Shown here piece after piece: positions 49,247 to 60,400 of a stretch of DNA of 64,000 nt. Both the position numbers and the translations under genes were made by a program. Positions within the stretch are counted from its first letter, which is position 1. Every line of letters begins with the position of its first letter. A model generated the notes under the pieces. That model was not told where the DNA came from. It saw only the letters and a program-made list of their open reading frames with translations, and made no database searches. The stretch comes from Prorocentrum cordatum (Eukaryota; Sar; Dinophyceae; Prorocentrales; Prorocentraceae), in assembly GCA_963575745.1 (NCBI GenBank), contig CAUYUJ010004307.1, positions 1 to 64,000 on the forward strand, in the 5' to 3' direction.

Positions 49247-49368
49247 GCCGCGCGGATTTCCTGGATTGGCGCTGGAGCCCCTTGGCGGCTCCTCCAGCGC
49301 CACCCCTGGAGCGCTCTGCGCGCTAGGGAGGGGGGTCTAGCGCCGATGCAAGAAATCCGCGTGGACCT
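49243..49368. mobile_element. Foldback element F4 with internal hairpin
   Basis: Outer inverted ends of about 29 bp (CGCGGATTTC and TGGCGCT against their complements). Inside is a 10-bp perfect stem, GGCGCTGGAG/CTCCAGCGCC (49268-49301). Confidence 0.7.
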
Positions 49369-49869
49369 CCAAAACATGATGTTCATGGTATTTGTTGTTC
49401 CTTCATATTCGATGCCATTGCAACACGTTTCCACCCCCAAGCGGTCACATGCCGTGCTCGCTTCCCAGCGTCAGCCTTGCCCCCGGCCTGGATCCATGCC
49501 CGCTGCTTCGGAGCCGCGCTCAGGGCCTTGAGGAGTGGGGGATGCGCGTACCTGCCCGCCCCCTGGTCGGGGACGTATCCACATCAGCCGCTCTCCAGTG
49601 ACCCACAGCACCACTCCAGAAGTGGTGGGAATCAGCATCTCTCGGTAATTCACTTACACCCAGAACAGCTTTGACGCATTCCGACGGCGGCGCGGCTCTT
49701 GAGCTCCTGAGATTCTCCGGTATTTTGCATGCTCTCGACGGAGCAGATTTCTGGACGTGCCTCTGCGCGCTCACCTGTGCCGTCATGTCCGCGGTGATGA
49801 TGCCGGCGCGCGGCGTCCGACCATAGCCGTTTGCAGTTTTTTTTGTGGACATGCGAGGGCATGGACAGG
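49369..49869. other. Stretch before the trinucleotide tract, nothing recognised
   Basis: No domain, repeat or RNA gene that I can support. Confidence 0.4.
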
Positions 49870-49879
49870 ACCTCGGAGG

Positions 49880-49932
49880 AAGGCGAGGAGGAGGAGGAGG
49901 ATGAGGAGGAGGAGGAGGAGGAGGAGGATGAG

Positions 49933-49963
<31 letters not shown>

Positions 49964-51480
49964 AATACGAGGAGGAGGAGGATGATGATGATGATGATGA
50001 GGAGGAGGAGGAGGAATAATATTAATAAGAAGACGAACAATACTAATACGAATCATAATAATAATAATAAAAAGAAGAATAATAATAAGACGAACCACAA
50101 GCATAATAAGACTAATAATAATAATAAGAAGAAGAAACATACGACGACGGATACTAATACGACGAATAATAAGAATAATACGAATAATACTACTACTAAT
50201 AGTAACAATAACAACACTAGTAATCATACTAAGACGAATAAGAATAATAATAAAACGATTATTATTAATAATACTAATAAGACGCATACGACTAATACTA
50301 AGCATACTAATAAGAGTAATACGACGAATAAGAATAATAAGAACAATAATAATACGAATAATAATAAGCATACTAATCAGACGAATAATAAGAATACGCA
50401 TAAGCATAACACTAATAATACGAAGACTAATAATAATAAGAATAATACGAAGAGGAGGAGGAGGAGGAGGAGGAGGAGGAGGAGGATGAGGAGGAAGAGT
50501 AGGAGGATGATGAGGATGAGGAGGAGGAGGAGGGCAGGAGGAGGAGGAGGAGGAGGGAGGAGGGAGGAGGAAGGAGGAGAGGGATGAGTGAGGAGGGAGA
50601 GGAAGGAGGAAGAGGATTAGGGGAGGGAGGAGGGGGAGGAGAGGAGGGGAGGAGAGGAGGAGGAGGAGCGGAGGAGGAGGAGGAGGAGGAGGATGAGAGG
50701 AGGATGAGAGGAGGAGGAGAGGAGGAGGAAGGAGGAGGGGAGGAGGAGGAGGAGGAGGGAGAGGAGGAGGAGAGGAGGAGAGGAGAGGAGGAGGAGGAGA
50801 GGGAGAGGAGGGAGGAGAGGGAGAGGGAAGAGGAGGAGGAGGAGGAGGGATAGGAGGAGGAGAGGAAGGAGGAAGAGAGGAGAGGAGAGGAGGAGAGAGG
50901 AGGAGGAGGAGGGAGGAGAGGAGAGGAGGAGAGGGAGGATGAGAGGAGAGGAGAGGAGGAGGAGGGAGGAGGAGGAGGGGAGGGAGGAGGGGAGGGATGA
51001 GGAGAGAGGAGGAGGAGAGGGAGGAGGCGGAGGAGGAGAGGAGGAGGGAGGATGAGAAAGAGGGGGAGGAGAGAGAGAGAGGAAGGAGAGGAGAGGAGGG
51101 AGGAGAAACAGGGGGGCAAAGAGGCGGGCATCGCCCCGAGGGCGAGCCAAGCAGGGGGGGCCCATCGGCCCGATGCGCCCGATGGGGGGCGGCGTGTGCG
51201 GCGTGCTTCACGGCTGGCCAGTTCTATGGACGAGGAGGAGGGAGGACGACGAGAGAATGAGAGGAGAGGAGGAGGAGAGGAGGAGGAGGGTGAGGGGAGG
51301 AGAGGGGAGGAGGAGGAGGAGAGCGGAAGAGGAGGAGGGGAGGGGGAGGAGGAGGAGGAGGAGGAGGAGGCGGAGGAGGAGGAGGAGGCGGAAGAGGAGG
51401 CGGAGGAGGAGGAGGCGGAGGAGGAGGAGGAGGCGGAGGAGGAGGAGGCGGAGGAGGAGGAGGAGGAGGACAGCGAGGCG
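49880..51480 (+). repeat. 1.6-kb trinucleotide tract: GGA, AAN, GGA, GGAGGC
   Basis: 49880-50015 is GGA/GAT. 50030-50445 switches to A-rich triplets (AAT, AAG, ACG, ACT, CAT). 50446-51115 returns to GGA and AGA with almost no pyrimidine, and 51230-51475 is GGA/GGC. Period 3 is kept across the switch. Long ORFs (poly-Asn/Lys/Thr, poly-Arg, poly-Glu and poly-Ser/Pro on the other strand) follow from the triplets and are not evidence of protein. Confidence 0.9.
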
Positions 51481-52180
51481 TGTGCCGGGGCAGTGACGAA
51501 GATGGACGGGCCGAGCTTGGCGATAGCGGGGATGGGGGAGCGGATGCCAGCGGGGGGGCGTTTTGAGCGACAAATTCTTTCTAGTTCGTTCCATCCTTGC
51601 GTTCCCCCTGGGCCGTGACGAAAATTAAGATGGAGGGTTGGTTCCAAGTTGGAAAAGAGCAGCATCAACCAACTTTCGGAGCTCCGCGCGGATTCTTTGA
51701 TCGATTTTTGGAGTTGATCAGCCTCCTTGAGCTTCGCCAGGCTCCAGGATCTTCAAAAACGACGCGGGCTGAAAGCGGGCCCCCGCGAAGGGGCCCAGAT
51801 TTCTGGGAAGACGCGCTGCCAAAATCCAAAGCACGACGTCGGAGGTTTGTTTTTTCGTGCGCTGTCCACCCGCGCTCGGCCTCGGGTCTCCTCCTTGCTT
51901 CTGCCTTGTTTCTGTCGTCGAGCTCCTCCTTTTCCCGCTCTGGAGAGGGAGGGCGGCGGGCGGCGACGACGTTGGGCGCCGCATAATGGGGGGGCGATGA
52001 CTGGGGGGGCAGCAAGGGCTGCCGTAAATAGGCCCTTTCGAGCCCCCAGAGGGGCCTTTTAGGGTCCAAACGGTGGCCCTCAGGGCGCGAAGAGTGCATT
52101 TTCTTCCCCCCCCTAATGTATCGCCCCCCTATTAAGCGACACCCAACGACGAGAAGTTCGAAAAGAGCTTCGCCCCCTGC
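51481..52180. other. Stretch with GC-rich diverged repeat
   Basis: 51760-51860 (GAAAGCGGGCCCCCGCGAAG) resembles 53495-53560 (GAAAGCTGGTCCCCAGGAAG), so an old dispersed repeat is present. No gene. Confidence 0.45.
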
Positions 52181-52660
52181 TGTCCGGCGAGGCTCACTTT
52201 CGAAAAGGAGCCGCTCTCCATCCGTGCCACTGTCACATGTTATGGGGCACCGTATCCTTAAACTCGAGGAGGGCCTCGAGCGAGAACGTCATTTTGAAGG
52301 AGACCACGGGCTCTCCATCTCTGAAGCTGTTACATGCCTTTACAGCGAATGCCCTTGGCGTTACGACGAGAGCCCCAGTATTCGAAATAGTTGGCCTCGA
52401 TCTCTGACGCTGTTGCAGACTTTGACGACGAGTGTGCGCGGCGCTCGGGCGAGACCCGCATTCTGAGAACATACTGGCCTCCATACTTGAATTCATTGGA
52501 TGCAGACATTTGCAACGAATGAGGCGAGAGCCAACTTTTCGAAAGCAACTAGCCATCCATCCCTAAACCTGCTGCAAAATCTTGACAACACGAATGTGCG
52601 CGGTGTCAGGGCGAGGGGCCCCATTTAAAAACCACCCATCTTCCATCGTTGAAGCTGTTG
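52181..52660 (+). repeat. Repeat family R, copy 1 (tandem)
   Basis: Degenerate units of roughly 75-80 bp built from CTCTCCATC, TGTTGCAG, TTTGACGACGAGTGTGCGCG, GGGCGAGA and TTTTGAAA. Other copies are at 53840-54272 and 60050-60400. Confidence 0.65.
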
Positions 52661-53083
52661 GTCTCTGGTGGTGCGACGAGGGGGGAATCGTGAGGAAAAG
52701 GGGTAGAGAAGTAAGGGGGGCCGAGGCAGTGGGAGAGGAGGACGATGAGTAGGCGGGGGAGGAGGAGGCGGAGCAGGAGGAGGAGTAGGCGGATGAGGGT
52801 TTTTTGAAGCACCAGGGGTCTTAGGGGGCCCTATTTGGAGGAGGACGGAGGAGGAGGAGGAGGGGGAGGAGGAGAAGGAGGAGGAGGACGAGGAGGAGGA
52901 GGAGAAGAAGGTAGAGGGAGGAGGGGACGACGACGATGACGACAGACGGTTGATGGGGGGCGGGTCGCGAGGTGCCTGGAGTTGCGGGAGGCGGGGCAGG
53001 GGGTTGCGGTGCTGCCGCCCGTGCGCGAGCGGAGGGCGCCCATGTCGCCAACGCTCCCGCCAGGGCAGGCGAGTGCTCGTGAT
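52661..53083. repeat. GGA-rich stretch
   Basis: Runs of GGAGGAG at 52730-52790 and 52845-52930. No gene. Confidence 0.65.
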
Positions 53084-53380
53084 GGTCGTCGTCGTGGTCG
53101 TCGTGGTCGTCGTGGTCGTCGTGGTCGTCGTGGTCGTCGTGGTCGTCGTTGTGGTTGTGGTCGCGGTCGTGGTCGTGGTCGTGGTCGTTGTCGTCGTCGT
53201 CGTGGTCGTCGTCATCTTGGTGGTGGTCGTGGTGGTGGTCGTGGTCGGTGTCGTGGTCGTGGTGGTGGTCGTCGTCATCGTCGTTGTCGTCGTCGTCGTC
53301 GTCGTGGTGGTGGTCGTGGTCGTCGTCGTGGTCGTGGTGGTGGTCGTGGTCGGTGTCGTCGTCATCGTCGTTGTCGTGTG
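53084..53380 (+). repeat. (GTC/GTG)n trinucleotide repeat, about 300 bp
   Basis: Nearly pure GTC, GTG and GTT triplets. In one frame they give poly-Val and, on the other strand, poly-Thr. No protein is inferred. Confidence 0.9.
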
Positions 53381-53839
53381 CTCCTTCCGTGACCTCTTCG
53401 TGGGGCGGAAAAATTCGGACATGGTAGGGTAGACTTTTTGCGATTTCGGCCTCCAGAGGCCAATACCAGGCCGCCAGACGTCAAGATCTGGTTCGATATT
53501 GAAAGCTGGTCCCCAGGAAGGGGTCCAGACCTCTTGGATGCCACGTCGTAGAGACACGCGACGTGGGATGTCATGGATCACCGTCATCGTCATCATGTGT
53601 TTCTTCCTGCCTCGTCTTTCCATCGGAACGCTTAGAGAGGAGGGGTGGAAGAGGGCGCGGATGATGAGAGGGGCCATATTGAGCCCAAGATGTTCCAACG
53701 ATGCTGCAAAACATCTTCCCACTCCGAGTTTCCTCTTTGCCCGTTCTTGCGCGAATTTGTTTTTTCGCTATGCGAGGCGCCCTCCTTCAATGACGGGCGC
53801 TCCAGGGGCCCGAAGTTCAGGCAAGATCTCCGTGTTGAA

Positions 53840-54272
53840 AGCAACTGCCTTTCATCCTTCGAGCTAGAAAGAGGGACAGCCCTTCATCCGTGTAGCATGA
53901 CGTTTGAGCTTTTTGTAATACCAGACCGAAAGAAGTCTCAAGCGAGAACATCACATTGAACATGGGCCGCTTTCCATTTCTTGCAACGTTGTAGGATCCT
54001 ATACGAGTGGCGTACCATGTCTTGAGGGAGTTTCAGACGGAAATCACGTTTGGTAAACACACTCAAGCCTTCAATTTGTGAAACGGTGGCAAAAGAGCGA
54101 GTGTGCGCGGAAACTTGGCGAGGGCCGGACAACAGTTCGATTTGCATCCGTGCAGCTGGTGTTTTTTTGTAAGATGAGTGTGCGCTGCGCCCATGCGGAA
54201 TCTTCATCGGGAACCCCATTTTGAAACCATCCGCCCGCCAGCCGAGCAGCTCCAGGATATTGTTGTGACGAG
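53840..54272 (+). repeat. Repeat family R, copy 2, broken by LINE-4
   Basis: Contains GTCTCAAGCGAGAACAT, CAACGTTGTAGG, TTGAGGGAGTTTCAG and CCATTTTGAAACCATCCGCC. It parallels 60050-60390 until GTTGTGACGAG, where the spliced-leader sequence begins. Confidence 0.75.
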
Positions 54273-54302
54273 CCATTTTGGCTCAAGCCATTCCGGCTCA
54301 AA
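54273..54302 (+). other. Two abutting relict spliced leaders at the LINE-4 5' end
   Basis: CCATTTTGGCTCAAG (54273-54287) is a perfect match to the last 15 bases of the dinoflagellate leader. CCATTCCGGCTCAAA (54288-54302) matches at 12 of 15. They abut exactly, as expected from two successive rounds of trans-splicing and retroposition. Confidence 0.9.
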
Positions 54303-54389
54303 TCCCATATTCTCAGAACCCTGCTCTGACCCTCATCAGATTTCATTTCTCTCTCGCCCTTTCGTTGGTTAGAACCCTTCATCGATCAC

Positions 54390-55256
54390 ATGGCGGGACG
54401 TCAGGTACTTTCGAAGGGTCGGAGGGGCAGCGATAAGGTCGACGAGATTTAAGATGGATGCGACGCGGTCGTCACACGGTTGGAGCTCGACACAATTTTG
54501 AACAATCTTCGAGGAGACTTTGACATGATCGTGCAATCGAACGTCACGCAGGCTTCGAATGAGTTTTTACAATCAACTGCGTCAGCGATCAAGAAGGTGG
54601 CGTAAATGCACGACCGGCGCTTTGTACAGCTCGAGACGCAGATGAGCGACTTGAGCGCTGAGCGTACTTCACTAAAACACGACCAAAAAAAAATGCGAGC
54701 CTCCATCGAGAAGATCCTGAACATCATTGCCGAGGCCGAAGCTTCCATTCCCACCCCTTTACCTACGAATGGGTCGAGCTGGGAGTGGGACCTGGACCCA
54801 ACTATCTTCAAGTTGTCTTGTGCGGATCTTTTCACTTGGTGGGTTGGGCATTCAACGCGGCCAATGGACTATTGAAAGTACTACGCCTGCTAAACGCTTC
54901 ACGCTCCGATTCGAACGGGCATCGGTTTAGCATCGCGACGAGTTCAAAAAGCATGCGATTTACTCCGTAACTATGGCAAGTAGAGGGACTTTCGCGTCTA
55001 GACTGTCGCGGGGCAGTTGAAGAACTTGTACGTCCCCTTGGACAACAACGGCAACCATATTAAGACCAGAATTCAGACGAGGAAGGCGTTCGACCTCATG
55101 AAGCTCCAGCACTCTGAGTTGCCATGTAGGCCGACAAACACAAAGGGTACCGTCTCGGTTGGCTGGGACCCGGTTTTCAAAATCGAACCCGCCCCAGGGG
55201 ACGAGCCTACCGGGCTATTCTGGAATCAAAAGTGGGATTGCGGAAAACACGATTGA
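54390..55256 (+). pseudogene. LINE-4 ORF1, decayed
   Basis: ATG at 54390 (MAGRQVLSKGRRGS), 88 bases after the leaders, with a stop after 20 codons. Other frames continue: TRLELDTILNNLRGDFDMIV, then QLETQMSDLSAERTSLKHDQ (54606 on), which is coiled-coil-like, and a C-terminal piece (TRKAFDLMKLQHSELPC, 55080 on). It fits a LINE ORF1 by position and coiled coil only. Confidence 0.55.
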
Positions 55257-55648
55257 CAAACATGTTATTGCCCACGCGTTTCGGGCAGCTTTCAAGGCGA
55301 GGCCTGAGCCAGTGTGGCAAATCTGATTCCCTCACGCCACCTTGTGAGAAGGACGGCCTGCGTGCCGACAGTACCACACCAAGTACGTTCATCACGAAGG
55401 GGGGGGGACACGGTGCGTATAAAGACGTTCCTGGGCACTTCTTTGTGGCAGCCGTGCGTTGTCGCACCGACATTCCTTCGACTTCAGAAGCTCCTCGTAT
55501 ACCTTTCCCTCCGAGTTCATCAGTTTCCTCATGTTCATATTCATTGCCTTCGCCCTCGCGTGTCTGATCGTTCCATCATGCTACACGTCCCCATGACACT
55601 TGCAGGATCTATCACGATGTCGCTCGAGGCCTGAGTAATGGAGACCGA

Positions 55649-56340
55649 ATGGATGATTTGTTCTTCGAATTATTTCCTCTCGAATGGCATTTCTTGACCC
55701 TGAAAGAGACGTGGCGGACTGTCAACAGTGAGCTGTGGACTACGAGCGAGGGTCATGCATGTATGGGATGTGGGCATACAGACAATCAGAAAGGCGTGGG
55801 GATCGCAGTTCGCCGCAAATTGTTCATGAAGTACAAGCCTTACCATCATGTGAATGAGCGTATTGCCTATGTCCACGTTGAGATTGGACGTCGTCTCTTT
55901 CGAGTTGTTGCTACGTATTTCCCTCGCGGTGGTTACGCAGATATGCACGTTCAACGAGTCTACGATGTTCTGACATGCGTCGGCCAGGAAACCGAAAAGG
56001 AGAAGCTCATGATGATTATTGGGGCCAACTGCAATGCGAAAGTGGGCCAGCAGACCGAGGAAGACACCAAGCGCGTCGTTGGGCAATATGCCCGGGCGAC
56101 ACAAATGCCCTGGGCCTCTGGTTGAAACGATCGGTGGCTTCCACGCGATTGAGAATCCTTTGCACGTTCTTCTGCAAGCATGGCCGCCAGCTCTATCCCT
56201 GGATCTCTTCATTCAATGATAAGAAGCAGCTGGGTTATCTCTTGGCTAGCAGGCCCGTTTGGGCAACTGTCCAGGACAACTATCTTCGCCCATGGCCCCA
56301 TGGAGGAACGAGGCCGCGACAAAACCGAGTCTGAAGTCCA
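55649..56340 (+). pseudogene. LINE-4 endonuclease
   Basis: LTLKETWR (the Glu motif), KGVGIAVRRKL, FRVVATYFPRGGYAD (the Tyr motif), MMIIGANCNAKVG (family GDxNA with Asp changed to Ala) and, after a shift near 56110, a W-rich end with KKQLGYLLASRPVW. The order matches the endonucleases of LINEs often annotated as craniofacial development protein 2-like. Confidence 0.75.
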
Positions 56341-56960
56341 AGAACAAACTCCCCAAGCGGCCACCATGTCGTATCGATCGTTATGTGGACGCGCTCACCG
56401 ATCGCTTGGAACACGTGCTCGCATGCATTCGCTTCTAAGCCACTTGTGAAATTATTGACGAGCAGCTCGGATATTCACTCCAACATGTGTCCCCAAGACA
56501 GGAGGTCAGACGCCAGAGACAAACTGCATCTGAATCCGTGCGTGTGCTCATGCAGAGGCGTCGCGACACGCTCATGGCAGATTTTTCCACCCGGCGGCGC
56601 ATGAGCAAGCAGATCAGGAGGGGGGGCCGTGGTGTCAAGAGAGCTTGCAGGCGAACGGCAATCGACGAGATCCTTCAGAAGTTCCAGGCCTCAAGAGCAT
56701 CCCTGGCATGAAGTCGAACAACCATTGGGAATGCCGTCCGTGGCTGGCAGGGCAGTGCAAATGTTGTCGGTGATTTGTACCAGGCTCCGTGCCAATATAT
56801 TCATAAGAAGGGCAATGCGTGCTCGCGGAATGCCAGCGCAGGTTCAAACATGTCAGGCTTTTCAGAAGATAAGTTGGGCCATGCTTGTTTTCTCTGCGGG
56901 CTCAAGAACCGCGATGCAGCAGACCAACAGGGCGTCGCGGCGGAGATGCTGAACAAAGGG
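56341..56960 (+). pseudogene. LINE-4 linker between endonuclease and RT
   Basis: A basic helical piece (TRRRMSKQIRRGGRGVKRAC, AIDEILQKFQASRA) is typical of the region before the RT in this LINE type. KNRDAADQQGVAAEML near 56915 is probably RT motif 1. Confidence 0.55.
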
Positions 56961-56974
56961 CGGTAGTTTATTGC

Positions 56975-57503
56975 GTTGATGTTTACCCGACATGTACAAG
57001 ACCGTCATTGGGCCAGACGTTCCCACGCAGGCAAGCTGGCAGCGTGTTGTCATCGTAGTGCTCGTCGAAAGTGGAGACCCCCGGCCGCCCATCTACTGCC
57101 GCTTCATTATGCAAATAATGTCCCGTTTGTTGTGTGTAATAGGTTGCGTTCCGTCTTTGACGGTCAGCAGTGCGCGGGCCAAGCAGGATTCCGACCTCGG
57201 CGCTGCGCGGCAGATCACTTCTTCGCAACCGCGTTGCTTCAAGAAGTTGCAGGGGAATTGCGCATGCCTTTATACATCGCGGCAGTAGATTTCAATATTG
57301 CGTTTGACAGCGTCGCGCATGCGAGTGTTTGGGGCGCTCTGCAGAATCAAAGTGTCCCTCCGTGCCACAGAGAGAAGCAATCGGGGGCCGTCAAGACGGA
57401 CATGACCAGCAAGGCGTTCAGCATCCAACGCGGCGGCCAAAACGGCGACCCGCTTAGTTCTTTAGGGATTCAACGCCGTACCAGAAACAGTGCTTGCAGG
57501 TGA
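56975..57503 (+). pseudogene. LINE-4 reverse transcriptase
   Basis: AGQAGFRPRRCAADHFFATA and PLYIAAVDFNIAFDSVAHAS (motif A with Asp) are clear. QRGGQNGDPLSS stands for motif B. The YADD box expected soon after is not visible, so the copy is dead. Confidence 0.75.
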
Positions 57504-58200
57504 TCTGATCGGCCTCGCAGGCGAAGGGCTAACCAATTATACGCTTTGCTGTTGGTGTTGTTTTGGCAGCGACTTTTCTTCGCGCGCCAAGACAATGGTT
57601 TTCGACTTGCGCGCAGATGCCGCAGAAGCGGGGCTGCAGCTTCTATTCTTCTTTGCGGCCTGTGTCCCCGCTGTGTCGCGGGGCGTCTTCGACGCGCTCA
57701 AAAGCAGATGCTGCGCGTGATCGTCCAAGTGCCGCGACGACGCCTAGACCGTGCGTCCCTAAGCATGCGCCCTGTCCTTGAAAATGTTGCGCGTGCTCCG
57801 TTTGCCCGGGCCCGTCTTCCTTGTCGTCAGGGGGCGACGTGGCGTCGATCGCCCCTTCCAAGTCCGACCGCATTGCCGATGGTGCTGTCAATGCAGGTAT
57901 CGAAATGGAACGCTGGGTCGACTGGGTACGGCGTTCCGCGCATTGCGCCGAACATCAACTTGCGAAGTTGGGCTCCGCGGATTGGGTTGCGGGCGGCCAG
58001 CTGAGGCGCTGGAGGTGGGTCTCCCGCGTTGCCGCTCTTTCGGGACAGAATGGGCGCAGCTAGTTCTGTATGGCATCCAGACCAAGTGCTTCCTCGCCGC
58101 GCGCATCGACGACCAGGTGGGTGAGCGATATTCTGGCGCAGTTCAAGGCGCATGCTGGTGAACGTACAGCGATTCTGAACGACGTGGTGGAAGCAGCCCG
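57504..58200 (+). pseudogene. LINE-4 C-terminal region
   Basis: LRRAQKQMLRVIVQVPRR at 57690 on resembles the C-terminal part of LINE ORF2 proteins. The rest is too decayed to assign. Confidence 0.5.
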
Positions 58201-60049
58201 TGCGCCCAATTGGGCGACGTGAAATGTTGTTATGTGAGTGATGGCTTCCCCGCGTGCTGATTTTTATATATCGCCTTCTCCGCCCTCGTCGTCCTCCTCC
58301 TCCCCCTGTCCCGCTGCCGCGCTGACCGGCGCATCTGCGACTGGGCGTCGTTGTTATTTCGCCGTCTTGCTTGTTTCGCATGCAGCTGGCGCCCCGGTGC
58401 CGACTTGCTGGGCCCTCGCGGCCCGCCCCTGGCAAGGCCGAGTTCCGAGTTCCGAGTGCGCGGCGCCGACTTGTGCTGGCGCTGGCGGGGAGGGGGGCGT
58501 CGGCCGTGGAGGCGCCCCCTCGCCCTCCCAGCCGCGCCCAGAGACCGCGCGGCCCCTCGCCCCTGCGAGCTGGGCGAGACGGGGCGGGGCCAGGTGCCCC
58601 GTGCCGAGGGGGGCGCGGGGAGGGGGGGCCTTGCCCGCCCCCGCGGGGGAGCGCGCCGCGGTAGGGAGGGGCGGGGGGCCCCGCGCCGGGAGAGGCGCGA
58701 GGCCCGCTACGACGACCACCCCCCCACAGCCACGCAACGCAGAGAAGGGGCGCGGGGATCGAGAGGGGGCGGAGAGGCCGAGGAGGCGACGGCATTCGAC
58801 GCGCGCCCCCCGAGCCCGCCCGAAACCCCGCCCGTGTCGCGGCGCGCCGAACGCCGCCCAGTCCGAGCGAGCCCCCGCGACATAACTCGCTCGAACGCAC
58901 CGCCCCGCGAGCGCGGCGCGGACCCGGGCGACGGCGCCGCGATTTGAGGCGGGCGGCTCAAGACCGTTCCCATGCAGGGTTTGAGCCCCCCGCCCTGATG
59001 GGCACGGCGCAAGATCGTGCCCGCGCGCAAGCGCGCCCTAGTGGGGGCGGCCCTCGCCCGGCGCAGGCGCGAAACGCAGACGTGAGATGCCGCCTCCGGC
59101 CCGCCCGCCCCATGCCCGATGCCCTGCAGTTCGCCTTCAATTCCTGCGTCAGGGGCAGGAAGCGCTAAAGACGCCTTCGTTGCGGAAGGACACCTGGGCA
59201 TCTGGAGCCGCGCGCGCCGAACGCGCGCCTCCGGTCGCGTCCGCAACCTCCGTTGGCCAGCGGGTAGCCAGGCTTATGCTGTCTAGTCATGCAGGGAAGA
59301 ATCCGAAGACCCTCGCCGCCCCCTCGCGACGGCGAGACAGCGAGTCGTGGCAGCCCGCCCCGAACGAGACCGAGTCGCAGGAAAAGCGACGCGGCGCCGC
59401 CGAGCCCGGCGGCCAACGCGCAAAATCCACGCGCCCATGCAATTTCGAACAAGAGCGCGTGGCTACCGGGGCGACGCGGGGGGTGTCCAGGCCAGGTCTT
59501 GCCCAGGTCTTGTGTTAGCCGTCTCGGGCGGGGCGAAAACGTCGAAAACCGAGCGAGATGCCGACCGGCGCGCCCCGGCCGCCCGTTGACGTTGCCCGCG
59601 GCCTGGCCAGGAGGCTCGGACACTCGCGGGCCTGATCCAAGGCGCTAGCCCAAACGCCGTATTGCTCCTGTCCGACTCGGCGGTCTATGCACGCGCCGCG
59701 GTGGTTGGTCAAACCGCGCGGGGCACCCTGGCCCCAGGGGCAGGGCGCGGGCTGGCGAGGACTACGAGCGCATCCCCCGACGCCAGCGGCGCCGAAACGC
59801 CGGACCACTCCACGACGCTGTGACGTATGCCCCCAAGTCCCCGCAAGGCTCCAGCTTATAGTATTCAACCCGCCAAATTCCGTTCAGACTCACAAGCGAG
59901 AGCCCAAAGCCCGATAGGCACGACTCCGAACAAGCCACGCTTGCAACGTGCGCATGTGTCTGTGTTTGCTTCCAATACCGTCGTCCCGCCGTGCTGGAAT
60001 AATCTGCTCTCCATCTTTCGACTTGTAACGAATGCGGCAATGTGATTCA
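58201..60049. other. Very GC-rich stretch without recognised gene
   Basis: 58390-59640 is extremely GC-rich, so all six frames are open for long distances, with Pro/Arg/Gly/Ala-rich translations and no domain. I support no gene here. Confidence 0.5.
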
Positions 60050-60400
60050 AGTGCCAAGCGGCAGTCCTGCTTTGAAGTGGGACTGCCCTCCATCCGCGTA
60101 GCATGGCGTTAGAGCTCTTTGCAGCGCTGGAGCGACTGAAGTCTCAAGCGAGAACATAATTTCGGAAATGGGCCGCTCTCCATGTGTTTCAACGTTGTAG
60201 GGCCCAACGCGAGTGGCATGACATATTTTGAGGGAGTTTCAGGCGCAGGCCTTCAAGTTGAAGCGGTGGCAAGAGAGGGGGCGCGCGCTGCGCCCTTGCG
60301 GGATCTTTATCGGGGCCCCCATTTTGAAACCATCCGCCCGCCATCCGAGCAGCTCCTGGACGCTGTTGTGACGAGTGTGCGCGGCGCCGACAATGCCTTC
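60050..60400 (+). repeat. Repeat family R, copy 3 (unbroken at the LINE-4 insertion point)
   Basis: Same landmarks as 53840-54272. At the point where copy 2 meets LINE-4, this copy reads on: GTTGTGACGAG then TGTGCGCGGCGCC. It serves as an empty-site comparison. Confidence 0.75.

Larger units (their letters stand above)
54273..58200 (+). mobile_element. LINE-4: decayed LINE with two relict spliced leaders at its 5' end
   Basis: Begins with CCATTTTGGCTCAAG, followed by a coiled-coil ORF1 (54390-55250), an APE-like endonuclease (55649-56340), a linker, an RT (56975-57500) and a C-terminal region to about 58160. All parts are broken by stops and shifts. The RT motif C was not found. The start at the spliced leader shows the inserted copy came from a trans-spliced, full-length mRNA. 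Confidence 0.82.

Noticed and set aside
49757-51668. ORFs of several hundred codons (poly-Asn/Lys, poly-Arg, poly-Ser/Pro)
   Set aside because: They follow directly from period-3 repeats; each frame gives a different homopolymer.
52950-53432. ORF with a long poly-valine run
   Set aside because: Product of the (GTC/GTG)n repeat; no start context or flanking domain.
58950-58965. Single GGCTCAAG as another relict spliced leader
   Set aside because: Only the eight-base end matches; there is no CCATTTT-like part, no tandem unit and no ORF behind it.
58240-59640. Long overlapping ORFs on both strands
   Set aside because: The stretch is extremely GC-rich, so stop codons are rare in all six frames. 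Translations are Pro/Arg/Gly/Ala-rich without any domain.
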